Part shown: positions 17,767 to 26,860 of the stretch, piece after piece | How positions within the stretch are numbered: position 1 is the first letter of the stretch | Layout of the letters: every line of letters begins with the position of its first letter | DNA from: CAXTSE01 sp035554115 | GTDB lineage: Bacteria; Actinomycetota; Actinomycetes; Actinomycetales; Microbacteriaceae | Direction of reading: 5' to 3' | Assembly: GCA_035554115.1 (NCBI GenBank) | Contig: DATMIW010000013.1 | Span: forward strand, 1-64,000 | DNA length: 64,000 nucleotides | Program-made: the position numbers and the translations under genes | Notes under the pieces: generated by a model | Told to the model about the DNA's origin: nothing | Databases searched by the model: none | Seen by the model: only the letters and a program-made list of their open reading frames with translations

Positions 17767-18605
17767 GCCGTGTGCTAATTGTCGGAGCGAACAGTCCGCT
17801 CGGCACCGCGATACGGGCAGCCCTGGTCGCAGACGGTCACACCGTGTTTGGGGTCTCACGCTCGGGGCACGGCGATAACGAGTCCGTCGACATCTCGGAT
17901 GGCGCTGCCGCAGGTGCGTTGCTCGCGCGAGTCAAACCCCACACCGTCGTCTACCTTGCCCGTCCAGATATCCCCGACAACGAGCCAGAAGCGGTCGTCA
18001 GCGCAGCCGTGGACGGGCTAAGAACATTCTTGTTGTTGTGTGCAGAGAACTCTGTCGATCGCCTGCTGTTTGCATCGAGCGCCGCTGTCTACGGCACCGG
18101 TATATCCCAACCCCTCGTGGAAGAGGACCCCGTTCTGGCAGAGGGAGCGTATGCCCAGCTCAAGCTCCTCTCAGAACAATGCCTCGCTGAAGTTGCCGCT
18201 CAGACGACGCTCATCGCCGTTGCCTTCCGAATATTCAACGTGTACGGTCCAGGGTTTAGAACCTCGCTGATTAACCGCCTGGTGGACTCGCGCTCCGGGG
18301 GGGCGCCGCCGCACGTGTTCGCGACCAACGACTTCGTTCGTGACTATGTGCACGTCGAAGACGTGGCGGCTGCGTTCGCGCTCGCCGCGTCTGCAACGAA
18401 CATTGAATCTGGCGTCGTCAATCTCGGCACTGGATGGGGCACGGGCAATCTCGACTTGCTCGCCCTGCTTCCCGACGCGCGCTGGGTACCAGCAGGTCAC
18501 CTGGATTCACCGTCAACGAGCATCGCCGACACTCGTCGACTGACCCGCCTTTTGGGGCTAGCTCCGCCCGCCCGCCTCCGTCGCGACGGCCTATTTCGAA
18601 CCTAG
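17763..18605 (+). CDS. NAD-dependent epimerase/dehydratase (extended SDR)
   Basis: This 280-residue protein overlaps the preceding stop as ATGA. It has a Rossmann motif GANSPLG (8-14), the serine motif SSAAVYG (105-111) and the catalytic Y130xxxK134 in AYAQLK, so the active site is intact. RIFNVYGPG and FVRDYVHVEDVA are standard in NDP-sugar epimerases and reductases. It most likely acts on the 4-keto product of the adjacent FlaA1-like dehydratase; the exact reaction (reduction or epimerisation) cannot be told from sequence. Confidence 0.83.
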   Translation: MSRVLIVGANSPLGTAIRAALVADGHTVFGVSRSGHGDNESVDISDGAAAGALLARVKPHTVVYLARPDIPDNEPEAVVSAAVDGLRTFLLLCAENSVDRLLFASSAAVYGTGISQPLVEEDPVLAEGAYAQLKLLSEQCLAEVAAQTTLIAVAFRIFNVYGPGFRTSLINRLVDSRSGGAPPHVFATNDFVRDYVHVEDVAAAFALAASATNIESGVVNLGTGWGTGNLDLLALLPDARWVPAGHLDSPSTSIADTRRLTRLLGLAPPARLRRDGLFRT

Positions 18606-18614
18606 ACTCGAAGA

Positions 18615-20405
18615 ATGGTCTCTGTCGTCCACGCGCGCCTATTCCAGGCGATGATCGCCTCGCTCGCGATCATCGCGACAGGTATTGGCATCTTCGCCGT
18701 GGGGGTTGCGAGGGCGCCCAGCGCAGCGGCAGCGCCCGACGCGAAGCTCGCCGATATGAGCGGGTTCCAAGCAGGCAACATTATCGACGACGGCCTGTTC
18801 TGGGACTCGAATGCATTGAGCGAAGCCGGCATCCAAGCTTTCTTGAATGCGAAGGTGCCCACCTGTGCAGCAGGTTTCACGTGTCTCAAGAACTACCGCG
18901 AGACCACTCACACAATCGCAGGCACGCCCATGTGCGCACAGTACGACGGTGCAGCCAACGAATCGGCCGCGACGATCATCTTCAAGGTCGCCCAGACGTG
19001 CGGCATAAGCCCCAAGGTCTTGCTCGTGGTTCTGCAGAAAGAGCAGGGACTTGTCACACACTCATCCCCTGGCGTGACGCGCTTCCGGGCCGCCATGGGC
19101 GCGGGGTGCCCGGACACGGCCGCCTGCGACGCTAATTACTACGGATTCTTCAATCAGGTCCACTACGGCGCGTACCTGCTGAAAAGGTACACACAGCCCG
19201 CCGGCACCGGGCCCGGCACCGCCTACACCACTCGTTTTGACCTGCGTTATCCGGTCGGCCGCACGTCCGCGATCGCCACTGACACCAGTCCCGATTGCCC
19301 TACGAAGTCAGTCTTCATCGAGAACCAGGCCACTCACGCCTTGTATATATACACGCCGTACACGCCCGACGCGGCGGCCCTCGCGACGAGTTACGGCACA
19401 GGCGGGAGCTGTTCGTCATATGGCAACCGCAACTTCTACTCGTACTACACCGACTGGTTCGGGTCAGTACGGGGAGCACCCGTGGGCGTCTACTTCCGCG
19501 ACTACTACGCAGCCAACACCTCCTGGCTCGGTTACCCCACAAGCCCAATGAGCTGCGCAGGACCCGACAGGGGATGCATCCAGAAATTCCAGGGCGGGAT
19601 GATCGCGGGCAGTTACAGCACAGTCGCCGCCGGAGTGCGCGCTGACTACGCCCAGTACTGGGGTTGGTACGGCCGCGAGTACGGAGAAATGGGCTATCCG
19701 ACCAGCGAGTATGCATGCGTGGGCGACCAGTGCCGTCAAGAGTTCCAAGGCGGCACAATCACATCGTCGACCGCCGCCGGTATCGCGGTCGAGCTACGGT
19801 CACGGCCCAGTTGGCTGGGCGCGTCAACGCAGGCGAAATCCTGCACCCTCAAAGGTGGCGCCTGCTACCAAGCCTTCCAAAACGGCTGGGTCCTACAAAG
19901 CCCCAGCGGATCCTTCGCCGTCCCTACCGCCGTCCTCGCGACATGGGGCAACTACGGCCGCGAGTACGAGTTCCTCGGATTCCCCACCGGAGCGACCTCA
20001 ACGGTCCCCGGCCCCACTGGCAGCTACACACAAACCTTCCAAGGCGGAACAATCACCGTGACCAACGGAGCGGGCGCCGTGACAGCCGCGTCTGAACCGT
20101 TCATCAACGCATCCCTCACCTCACCCTGGCTCGGCGCAGCCACACAGGCGAAATCCTGCACCCTCAAAGGTGGCGCCTGCTACCAAGCCTTCCAAAACGG
20201 CTGGGTCGTGCAAAGTCCCAGCGGAACCTACGCCCTCCCCACCGTTGTCCGCACGATCTGGGGATGGTATGGGCGTGAGTACAACGTGCTGGGATTCCCG
20301 ACCGGTTCGCCCTCGGCCGATCCAGCCTCAGGCACCTACACTCAGGCCTTTCAAGGTGGGACGGTCAGCGTTGTGAACGGCACCGCGACCGTGTCGCTGC
20401 CCTGA
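18615..20405 (+). CDS. Secreted LGFP-repeat cell-wall protein with lysozyme-like N-terminal domain
   Basis: The 596-residue product has an N-terminal signal sequence (hydrophobic about 10-33, probable cleavage after the alanine run near 40). Residues about 45-270 form a cysteine-rich domain containing LLVVLQKEQGL (about 136-146), whose glutamate resembles the catalytic acid of lysozyme-like muramidases; catalytic activity is inference. From about 290 to the end there are repeated units with YGREY, LGFPTG and FQGG motifs, i.e. LGFP repeats known from actinobacterial envelope proteins. A 63-base segment in the repeats is identical at two places 315 bases apart. It probably binds wall glycan. 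Confidence 0.8.
   Translation: MVSVVHARLFQAMIASLAIIATGIGIFAVGVARAPSAAAAPDAKLADMSGFQAGNIIDDGLFWDSNALSEAGIQAFLNAKVPTCAAGFTCLKNYRETTHTIAGTPMCAQYDGAANESAATIIFKVAQTCGISPKVLLVVLQKEQGLVTHSSPGVTRFRAAMGAGCPDTAACDANYYGFFNQVHYGAYLLKRYTQPAGTGPGTAYTTRFDLRYPVGRTSAIATDTSPDCPTKSVFIENQATHALYIYTPYTPDAAALATSYGTGGSCSSYGNRNFYSYYTDWFGSVRGAPVGVYFRDYYAANTSWLGYPTSPMSCAGPDRGCIQKFQGGMIAGSYSTVAAGVRADYAQYWGWYGREYGEMGYPTSEYACVGDQCRQEFQGGTITSSTAAGIAVELRSRPSWLGASTQAKSCTLKGGACYQAFQNGWVLQSPSGSFAVPTAVLATWGNYGREYEFLGFPTGATSTVPGPTGSYTQTFQGGTITVTNGAGAVTAASEPFINASLTSPWLGAATQAKSCTLKGGACYQAFQNGWVVQSPSGTYALPTVVRTIWGWYGREYNVLGFPTGSPSADPASGTYTQAFQGGTVSVVNGTATVSLP
19830..19892 (+). repeat. Direct repeat copy 1 inside the LGFP gene
   Basis: This 63-base stretch is identical, as read by eye, to 20145-20207. 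The spacing of 315 bases equals 105 codons, so the repeat keeps frame and reflects duplication of a two-motif LGFP unit. Confidence 0.85.
20145..20207 (+). repeat. Direct repeat copy 2 inside the LGFP gene
   Basis: Second copy of the 63-base identity at 19830-19892, encoding QAKSCTLKGGACYQAFQNGW in both places. Confidence 0.85.
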
Positions 20406-20411
20406 AAAGCA

Positions 20412-22241
20412 CTAGCTCCGCGCCTTCAGCTCCCAGAGAGTGAAATCGACGTCGGAACTCGCCAACACCGGCCGGTAGTACTCGCGTAGCACGTCGAATT
20501 GGGCGGGAAAAACTGTCTCCGAATAGTCGTACAACGATCTCGTGACCAAGAACGGAGCCTGGTACTTGTCTAGCTTCGCCCGCAATTTGTCTGGTGCGAG
20601 GGACAACAGCAGCGCATCCTCAAAATAGGGCCGATTGAGCTGCAGGCCGACGTCCTTCGGCGCGATGATTTCCGTGCGCGGAGGGACAATTTGCCGCGAC
20701 TGCTCGAGAAATGTGGCCATGCCTCGTTCGCGGTAGTAGTAGCGCGTTGAGAAAGGAGAGGTCGCATTGACCAGCGAGGTGCTCGCTTGGACCATGAGGG
20801 GCGTCAACAGGATCGCAAAGGCAACACCCAAGACAGCAAATCTCCTGGTTTGTTGGCGGGTGGGAATGGACCATCGGCCTTCTCCTGCGAGCGCGAAAGC
20901 GCACAGGCCAGTCGCGATGATCACGCAGACGAAGCACGCCGCAGAAAGCTCCAGAAGTTCTTCCGTTGAACGCGCCTGCAATCGGGCGGTCCGCGCTGCG
21001 ATCGCGAATATCCCTGCCGTCCCCACGGCCAAAACGACAATGTAGGCAATGTAGATCAGCTTCCTTGAAGCGCGGCGTGCTCCCTGAACCGGGAATCCAA
21101 ACCCGGGGAGCGTCATGACGAGCACGGTGACCAGCGCAAATCCGGGGACAGCTATGGCCGTGTATTTAGGAAATACAAATGGGCTGGCGGTGATGTAAGA
21201 GTAGCCAAGAACGATCGCGGCACTCGATGCCGCAACAAGAATCACCAAGTGCCTCTGGACGGCGGTTGGTTTGCCAACAACAACGGCGACGGCGACGGCG
21301 AGCGCCGCTATTGCGACAGCGGGTCCGATCCATGCGAGGTTCGAGCCCGGACCCACGGCCAGATTGGCCAATGTGCCACGGATTCCAGTCCTTCCCGGAG
21401 CGCGGCTTCCGAGCGATCCGAGCAGATACTCAAATGGATCGAGCGCGTCGAACTTCAGTGCGGCGCCCAGGGCAAAAAGCAGCCCGAGCGAAACGACAGT
21501 GCCGACCGCGAAGGCTATGACGACCCACAGGGCTTTGGTCCATCTCTGGAGAGGCGAGATGAGTGCAGAGGCGAGAACAATTGCAGCGACGATACCGGCG
21601 ATCATGAACTTGGTCGACACTGCGAGAACGGCGAAGGCCACGAGGCCAAGGATCAATCGCCGACCCAGAACCCCCTGCGACACAATTGTGGCAAGCCACA
21701 GAGCCAAAGCCACCACGAGCGGGCCGAGAGTGCCATCGATATCCGGAACCAAAGCGTCACTGAGGACGAGTGGGTTCAAAAGAACGAGGCCGGCCAGGGC
21801 TACGTAGCCCGCCTGCCGCATTGTTGGGGCTATCTTGCGCAATGCGAGCATCAGGAAGAACAACGCCGCGATGACACAGATTGCGCCGAACGAACGAACG
21901 GCGAACGGCGAAAAACCCCAGACGCCTAGATGTGCCGCGAGGAGATAGTCATACAGCGGTGGATGCCACAGGCCGAGGTCGTGTGGTCGGAATTCACCGT
22001 TGTAGAAATAAGGTGAACCGCTCTTCAATATCCCGTCCGCTACGTACGGGAAAACGGCCTCGTCGATCACATACGGCTGGCCCCACTGGGGGATGCTGAC
22101 GGCAAGGAACGCGAGGATCACGCCCAGGGTCCCCCACACGCCGCCCCCGCGAAGAGGGCCGACCCGTGCCACGCGCATCCAGTTCATCACGCGGCCGAAT
22201 CTCGCGGCTCCGCCTACCGAGCCAGCGGGTTCGGAGGTCAT
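20412..22241 (-). CDS. GT-C (family 39-like) membrane glycosyltransferase
   Basis: The ATG at 22241 overlaps the methyltransferase stop (ATGA), giving 609 residues; an upstream extension of the frame is not needed. After the first membrane helix, PYVIDEAVFPYVADG holds the acidic pair Asp60-Glu61 in the first outer loop, as in PMT/ArnT-type transferases where it is catalytic. About ten further helices follow, and the C-terminal 110 residues form an extracytoplasmic domain. It would use a polyprenyl-phosphate sugar to modify a glycan outside the cell. It is the last gene of a GT2-methyltransferase-GT-C operon. Confidence 0.78.
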   Translation of the reverse strand: MTSEPAGSVGGAARFGRVMNWMRVARVGPLRGGGVWGTLGVILAFLAVSIPQWGQPYVIDEAVFPYVADGILKSGSPYFYNGEFRPHDLGLWHPPLYDYLLAAHLGVWGFSPFAVRSFGAICVIAALFFLMLALRKIAPTMRQAGYVALAGLVLLNPLVLSDALVPDIDGTLGPLVVALALWLATIVSQGVLGRRLILGLVAFAVLAVSTKFMIAGIVAAIVLASALISPLQRWTKALWVVIAFAVGTVVSLGLLFALGAALKFDALDPFEYLLGSLGSRAPGRTGIRGTLANLAVGPGSNLAWIGPAVAIAALAVAVAVVVGKPTAVQRHLVILVAASSAAIVLGYSYITASPFVFPKYTAIAVPGFALVTVLVMTLPGFGFPVQGARRASRKLIYIAYIVVLAVGTAGIFAIAARTARLQARSTEELLELSAACFVCVIIATGLCAFALAGEGRWSIPTRQQTRRFAVLGVAFAILLTPLMVQASTSLVNATSPFSTRYYYRERGMATFLEQSRQIVPPRTEIIAPKDVGLQLNRPYFEDALLLSLAPDKLRAKLDKYQAPFLVTRSLYDYSETVFPAQFDVLREYYRPVLASSDVDFTLWELKARS

Positions 22242-22888
22242 TTCTTTCGGGCGACGACGAGCATCTGGCCCGCCGCGGGCTTGAAGGGCGACGCGAGATA
22301 GCACTTGATAAGGAACCGCGACACTGGCAAGCGCGATTTAACGGAGAACGGCATGAACCGCGCCTGGCTTCTCTCAATTTCCCAGCCACGCGATCTGAGG
22401 AAGTCGGCAAGGGACACCTCGCTCCACATGCTGACATGCGTGAAATCGTCGAAGTATCGCTTGTAGGCGAGCCGAAAATTGGGCTGAACAAGGACCACTT
22501 TGCCGCCCACGGTGAGCACGCGATCGGCCTCGCTGAGAACCGCGTCGAATTGCTCGTGAGTCAAATGCTCCACCAGATTGGAGGCGAACACCGCGCTCAC
22601 GCTCTCATCGCCGAGGAAGCCGAGGTCCTCTGCTGGACCGACATGTGCCTCAACACCTGGCGCAGCGGCCTCGACGATCCCGGGCCAGAGGTCCACGGCA
22701 ATTCGGCGGTCGGCCTTGGCATTGTTGATGAAGTCGCACCACCCGGCTCCGAGTTCGACAATCGACGCGGAATCCTTCATAACTCGAGAGAGCGAGAAGT
22801 CCCAAAGTGCAGCCCACAGCACGACTCGCTTGTTGTCGAATTTCAAACGACTGTCGAAATAGATTTTCGCCGCGTCAGAACCGCTCAT
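22238..22888 (-). CDS. Class I SAM-dependent methyltransferase
   Basis: The ATG at 22888 overlaps the stop of the upstream GT2 (ATGA) and has GAAGGAAG in front, fixing a 216-residue product. The SAM-binding glycine motif is VELGAGWC (about 44-51), with an acidic residue at the end of the next strand (VDLWPG) and SNLVEHL at motif IV, typical of the Methyltransf_11 group. Both flanking genes encode glycosyltransferases and the overlaps are tight, so it probably methylates a sugar of the polysaccharide or its lipid-linked precursor. The substrate is not known. Confidence 0.83.
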   Translation of the reverse strand: MSGSDAAKIYFDSRLKFDNKRVVLWAALWDFSLSRVMKDSASIVELGAGWCDFINNAKADRRIAVDLWPGIVEAAAPGVEAHVGPAEDLGFLGDESVSAVFASNLVEHLTHEQFDAVLSEADRVLTVGGKVVLVQPNFRLAYKRYFDDFTHVSMWSEVSLADFLRSRGWEIERSQARFMPFSVKSRLPVSRFLIKCYLASPFKPAAGQMLVVARKK

Positions 22889-23907
22889 GACACTTCCTTC
22901 GTTCGGATGAATCTCCACGAAAACAGCAAGCCGATAAGCATCCTGAGCCCGACCTTTGTTGCCCGACGATTCGAGACGTTCCCGCCCTTGGATTCGCCTT
23001 CTCGCGCGTAGAAGGTGACCGGCGCCTCGACAAGCTTGAAGCCATTCTTCATTGTCGTATCGAGAAAATGCGCATTGAACTCAAGATTCACCCGTGGGTC
23101 GTAGTCACTCAGATGATCACGCAAGAAAGATGAGCGGCACAGCTTGTAGGTGGTGCCAAGGTCGGTAACGGTACCGCGGCCGAGATGCTTGAATTCGAGG
23201 AGCTTGCCCCCGACGAAATTGCCCCAGAACATGAACGTGGTGAGCTGGGTGAATTTTTCACGTAGCTGTTCGACAATACGGGTCCCGTTCACCACGTCTC
23301 CGTGGGGGATGTAGGCAAGCAACTTCTCAAGATCCGCGGCGCGGAACGTCATGTCTCCCTCGCAAAGGGCGACGAGAGATGTGTCTGTGTATTTCGCCCC
23401 TTCGGTCAGGGCGCGATACACGCAGTATCCGTATCCCGGTCTGACCTCGGTGACGACAACGGCCCCGGCTCCGACCGCAGCTCGCGATGTGCCGTCGATG
23501 CTGTTGTTGTCAACAACGATCACCCGCTTCACCAGAGGGTGTTCGAGGAAATCCCGAACCGCGTTTCCAATGCTCTCCTCATCGTTATACGCCGTGAGCA
23601 CTACCGTGACGGCCGACCGGTCGACCCACGCCTGGGAAAGTTCATGACCATGGCGACGTGCCCGGTAGAAAATCGCAAAGTCGGCCAAGATCAAGAACGT
23701 TCCCAGCACGATCGGCGCGCCCGATAGCCACACCACATCGCGGAAGATCCCCGACGCACTGGGTATGACGATGCGGACGGGGAGGTTCACCAGTGACGTC
23801 GCGACGAAGACGAACACCCCGACGCAAAAGATCAACACCCCCCACATTGCAAGGGGGACAGCTCTGACGGCAGCGGATTGAGTCCGCGACTCTGGCGCGA
23901 TCGACAT
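22885..23907 (-). CDS. Membrane-anchored family 2 glycosyltransferase
   Basis: This 340-residue protein has two N-terminal membrane helices (about 19-41 and 61-80) and then a GT-A domain with VVLTAYNDEESIG, VDNNSIDGT (132-140) and CEGDMTF (182-188), where EGD replaces the usual DxD. The domain resembles DPM-type polyprenyl-phosphate sugar synthases. The helices are N-terminal, so the topology differs from the GtrB/ArnC type. It starts an operon with a methyltransferase and a GT-C transferase, which fits supplying the lipid-linked sugar that the GT-C enzyme uses. Confidence 0.82.
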   Translation of the reverse strand: MSIAPESRTQSAAVRAVPLAMWGVLIFCVGVFVFVATSLVNLPVRIVIPSASGIFRDVVWLSGAPIVLGTFLILADFAIFYRARRHGHELSQAWVDRSAVTVVLTAYNDEESIGNAVRDFLEHPLVKRVIVVDNNSIDGTSRAAVGAGAVVVTEVRPGYGYCVYRALTEGAKYTDTSLVALCEGDMTFRAADLEKLLAYIPHGDVVNGTRIVEQLREKFTQLTTFMFWGNFVGGKLLEFKHLGRGTVTDLGTTYKLCRSSFLRDHLSDYDPRVNLEFNAHFLDTTMKNGFKLVEAPVTFYAREGESKGGNVSNRRATKVGLRMLIGLLFSWRFIRTKEVS

Positions 23908-23917
23908 CTACCGACGC

Positions 23918-24280
23918 CTACCGCTGCGAGCCGAGCGCGATCATCAAGACCCCGCCCATGACGACAATGATTCCGGCAATGGTCAGTGCACTCAAGGATT
24001 CGCCGAGCACGAGGCCCGCCACGGTCGCAACTACGGCGATCGCCCCGGCCGTAATAACAGGGTGCGCGACCGTCGCCGGGAAAAAACTCAAAGCGTAGAC
24101 GTACAGAAGGAACGCGAGCCCATACGTAACGATCCCTATCCAGAGGGGCCAATTGTTTGCCCAGGTCGCCACGGGCGTGGTGATGGACGGAAGCCGACGA
24201 GGCGGCATCGAACTCACCTTGATCAGGATGCTCGCGCTGGCATTCAGGAGGACGCCGAGGACTAGCACTAACCATCTCAC
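23918..24280 (-). CDS. Small EamA/ArnE-like four-helix transporter
   Basis: This 120-residue protein has four hydrophobic helices and resembles SMR/EamA half-transporters such as ArnE, with LNASASILIKVSS in helix 1, VIAHP-like FFPATVAHPV in helix 3 and GESLSALTIAGIIVVMGGV in helix 4. Such proteins flip undecaprenyl-phosphate-linked sugars or act as small multidrug exporters. Its place directly upstream of a polyprenyl-phosphate sugar synthase and a GT-C enzyme suggests it flips the lipid-linked monosaccharide; this is inference. No partner half-gene is adjacent, so it may work as a homodimer. Confidence 0.76.
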   Translation of the reverse strand: MRWLVLVLGVLLNASASILIKVSSMPPRRLPSITTPVATWANNWPLWIGIVTYGLAFLLYVYALSFFPATVAHPVITAGAIAVVATVAGLVLGESLSALTIAGIIVVMGGVLMIALGSQR

Positions 24281-24324
24281 AACGACTCAGCCTATCCGGC
24301 CATGAGGATCGCGGTGACGCCTAG

Positions 24325-25191
24325 CTAGCTCGATCGAGCAAGTTTCGTCAAATACCGTCCATAACCGCTCTTTGCCAAGGGGACGGCCAGAGACGCAAGC
24401 TGGTCGTCACTGATCCAACCGGCCCGCCAGGCGATCTCTTCGATGCAGCCAATCTTGAATCCCTGGCGATCCTCAATGACTCGCACGTACTCCGAGGCCT
24501 GCATCATCGACTCAAAGGTGCCCGTGTCCAACCACGCGGTTCCCCGGTCAAGGACGTGCACCCGCAACTTGCCGCGATCGAGATACACCTCGTTGACCGT
24601 CGATATCTCTAGTTCACCGCGCGCGCTTGGTTTGATCGACTTCGCTATCTCAATGACGTCGTTGTCATAGAAATACAAGCCCGGCACGGCGTAATTGCTC
24701 TTCGGCGACGCGGGCTTCTCTTCTATCGAGAGGGCATTGAATGACTTGTCGAACTCCACGACTCCATATGCCTCCGGATTCGAGACGTGGTAGGCAAAGA
24801 TCAGGGCGCCGTCGACCTCGCTATTGGTTCGCAGATTCGAACCCAACCCAGCACCGTGGAAGATATTGTCGCCGAGCACAAGAGCAACGGATTCCTCGCC
24901 GATGAATTCTTCGCCGATGACGAACGCCTGGGCGAGCCCGTCTGGCGACGGCTGCACCGCGTACTCGAGGCGAATTCCGAGAGCGCTGCCGTCACCAAGC
25001 AGGGCCCGGAACTGGTCGTGGTATTCGGGCGTCGTGATGATCAGGATTTCGTTGATCCCGGCCATCATCAAAGTCGAGAGCGGGTAGTAAACCATTGGCT
25101 TGTCGTATATCGGCATCAGTTGTTTCGAGATGCCGCGTGTGATGGGCCACAACCGGGTACCTGATCCGCCGGCCAAGATAATTCCGCGCAT
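24325..25191 (-). CDS. rmlA: Glucose-1-phosphate thymidylyltransferase
   Basis: The 288-residue product is full length for RmlA. It starts with GIILAGGSGTRLWP, the pyrophosphorylase signature, followed by SKQLMPIYDKPMVYYPLS, which binds dTTP, and LGDNIFHG. It joins glucose-1-phosphate and dTTP to give dTDP-glucose, the first step to dTDP-L-rhamnose and other dTDP-deoxysugars. It lies 3 bases after rmlC on the same strand. rmlB and rmlD are 10 kb away on the other strand, and the product also feeds the FdtA/FdtB-like enzymes encoded at 28.1-29.6 kb. Confidence 0.95.
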   Translation of the reverse strand: MRGIILAGGSGTRLWPITRGISKQLMPIYDKPMVYYPLSTLMMAGINEILIITTPEYHDQFRALLGDGSALGIRLEYAVQPSPDGLAQAFVIGEEFIGEESVALVLGDNIFHGAGLGSNLRTNSEVDGALIFAYHVSNPEAYGVVEFDKSFNALSIEEKPASPKSNYAVPGLYFYDNDVIEIAKSIKPSARGELEISTVNEVYLDRGKLRVHVLDRGTAWLDTGTFESMMQASEYVRVIEDRQGFKIGCIEEIAWRAGWISDDQLASLAVPLAKSGYGRYLTKLARSS

Positions 25192-25194
25192 GGC

Positions 25195-25800
25195 CTATTT
25201 TCCGCTCAAAGACGCATAGAAAGTACGCATCGCATCCCAGGTCGGCAGCAAACCGGTTTCGCGCGCTTCGTCCAACGATGGCGCATCGGTGTCCTTAGGA
25301 GAGAGCAACGGGTGGCCAGCCTCCTCGGGGAAAATCAGGGCAATGTCGCGGTCGAGGGGGTTGATGGCATGCTCCGTTGTCGGGTGATACGTATCGCTCA
25401 CGAGATAGCTGACCGTGGCGCCCTCGGTGAGGGCGACAAACGCATGACCGAGACCCTCCGAAAGGTAGATCGCCTTGCGATCCACCGTGTCTAACCGCAC
25501 CGAGTCCCACTGCCCGAAGGTCGGCGACCCCACCCGGATATCAACCACGTAATCCAGCACGGCCCCATGCATGACTGTGACGTATTTTGCCTGCCCGATC
25601 GGGACATCAGCGAAGTGGACACCGCGCACCACGCCGCGTTTGGAGACAGATGTGTTCGCCTGGCGCAGCGACAGCGGATGGCCGATCGCCTCTTCAAGTA
25701 CGTCGAAGCGATACCACTCCAGGAACACACCGCGGTCGTCCGCGCGCTGGATCGGGGTGATCTCGTATGAGTCAGGGATCGACAGTTCGCGGATTTGCAC
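25195..25800 (-). CDS. rmlC: dTDP-4-dehydrorhamnose 3,5-epimerase
   Basis: This 201-residue cupin has the RmlC active-site features RGVHFAD (catalytic histidine near residue 60), LDYVVDIRVGSPTFG and LSEGLGHAFVAL. It inverts C3 and C5 of dTDP-4-keto-6-deoxyglucose. Start is GTG at 25800, without an obvious strong ribosome-binding site. Immediately upstream on the same strand is a 19-base match to the 3' end of the GT2 gene at 31928, suggesting that rmlC once followed such a gene directly. Confidence 0.93.
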   Translation of the reverse strand: MQIRELSIPDSYEITPIQRADDRGVFLEWYRFDVLEEAIGHPLSLRQANTSVSKRGVVRGVHFADVPIGQAKYVTVMHGAVLDYVVDIRVGSPTFGQWDSVRLDTVDRKAIYLSEGLGHAFVALTEGATVSYLVSDTYHPTTEHAINPLDRDIALIFPEEAGHPLLSPKDTDAPSLDEARETGLLPTWDAMRTFYASLSGK

Positions 25801-25809
25801 GTGCTCGAT

Positions 25810-25828
25810 ACTATCGGCCCGGTTTCAG
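25810..25828 (+). repeat. 19-bp direct repeat, left copy (cassette boundary)
   Basis: Identical to 31927-31945. Read on the minus strand, both copies give codons for Leu-Lys-Pro-Gly-Arg followed by TAG. At the right copy this is the real end of a GT2 gene; here it is a headless remnant, preceded in frame by a second LKPG (25832-25843). Confidence 0.75.
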
Positions 25829-25858
25829 TGAGCCGGGTTTCAGCGGGATGATGGCTCA

Positions 25859-26860
25859 ATGAGCACTGGACCCACAGCGACTATTCGCCCGACTAGCGAT
25901 CTGACGGTCATTCTGACCTGCTATAACCACCAGGCCTACGTCGAGCAGTGCCTCGAGTCGGTGTTCAACCAAACCAGGCCCGCACGCCAAGTCATCGTTA
26001 TCGACGACCAGTCCCGCGATGATTCGGCGAACGTGATTGAGCATTGGCTCGCCGAGAACCAGCCCAACTGGACCTACATTCGCCACACCACAAACGTCGG
26101 TGTCTGCGCGTCTCTCAACGAGGCTCTTGCTTTGGCCGAGGGTCAATATTTCTGTCAGGTGTCAGCAGATGACTGGATTGAACTCGACCGGTTTGAGCAT
26201 CAGACTGCCGCGCTCGACGCGTCGGAGGCACACGTGGCAGTTGTCGTCGGAGATATTCGCGAGGTCGAAGCCGGAGGCGGAACTCTTGTCGATCACGACT
26301 TCGGTCGCAGAATGGCCTCGCTGCTGGGCCCCGACGCACAGGCACACGTCGTCTCGCACCTCTTGGCCGAAAACACAATCCCGGCGCCGGGGGCGATGAT
26401 GCGCACCGAGATGATTCGCACAATCGGCGGGTATGACGAGTCCCTAGCCTTCGAGGACTACGACATGTGGCTGAGACTCGCTGACCACCATGCGTTTACC
26501 TACGAGGCTGGGATAGTGGCGAACTACCGCGTCGTCGCCTCGGGCATGACCCGTAATGTCTCTCGGCGCGCGACCGTCCTGCATAGCGAAGCGCGAGTTC
26601 TGGCGAAGCACATTGGCAAGAGCAAAGACGACGACCTCATCATCGCAAAGCGACTCCTTGCAATTGCGGCGAACGTTCTCGAGTTGGGATCCACACGCGT
26701 GGCACGCGACATCCTCCGCCTGGCCGCGAGGGTCGACAATGCGCCTTGGATCCGGCGTGCAATCTGGACCTCGCGCCTACCCGGCGGACGGCATCGCATT
26801 CGAACCCGCCATGCTGAAGAACTGGGCATCGCCGCCCTCCCGAATGAGCAAGTCGCATGA
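25859..26860 (+). CDS. Family 2 glycosyltransferase
   Basis: This 333-residue protein has a standard GT-A domain: LTVILTCYNHQAYVEQ at the start, VIDDQSRDDS (about 47-56), VSADDWIELDRF as the metal site, and ESLAFEDYDMWLRLADH on the acceptor side. The C-terminal 100 residues are helical. It lies divergent to rmlC and its ATG is 30 bases beyond the 19-bp repeat, so its promoter probably lies in the scar region. Its stop overlaps the next gene (ATGA). Sugar specificity is unknown. Confidence 0.85.
   Translation: MSTGPTATIRPTSDLTVILTCYNHQAYVEQCLESVFNQTRPARQVIVIDDQSRDDSANVIEHWLAENQPNWTYIRHTTNVGVCASLNEALALAEGQYFCQVSADDWIELDRFEHQTAALDASEAHVAVVVGDIREVEAGGGTLVDHDFGRRMASLLGPDAQAHVVSHLLAENTIPAPGAMMRTEMIRTIGGYDESLAFEDYDMWLRLADHHAFTYEAGIVANYRVVASGMTRNVSRRATVLHSEARVLAKHIGKSKDDDLIIAKRLLAIAANVLELGSTRVARDILRLAARVDNAPWIRRAIWTSRLPGGRHRIRTRHAEELGIAALPNEQVA

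Noticed and set aside
19500..20400. CRISPR-like regular repeats in the LGFP gene
   Set aside because: The repeats are protein-coding, in frame and spaced by 315 bases; there are no short spacers of uniform length.
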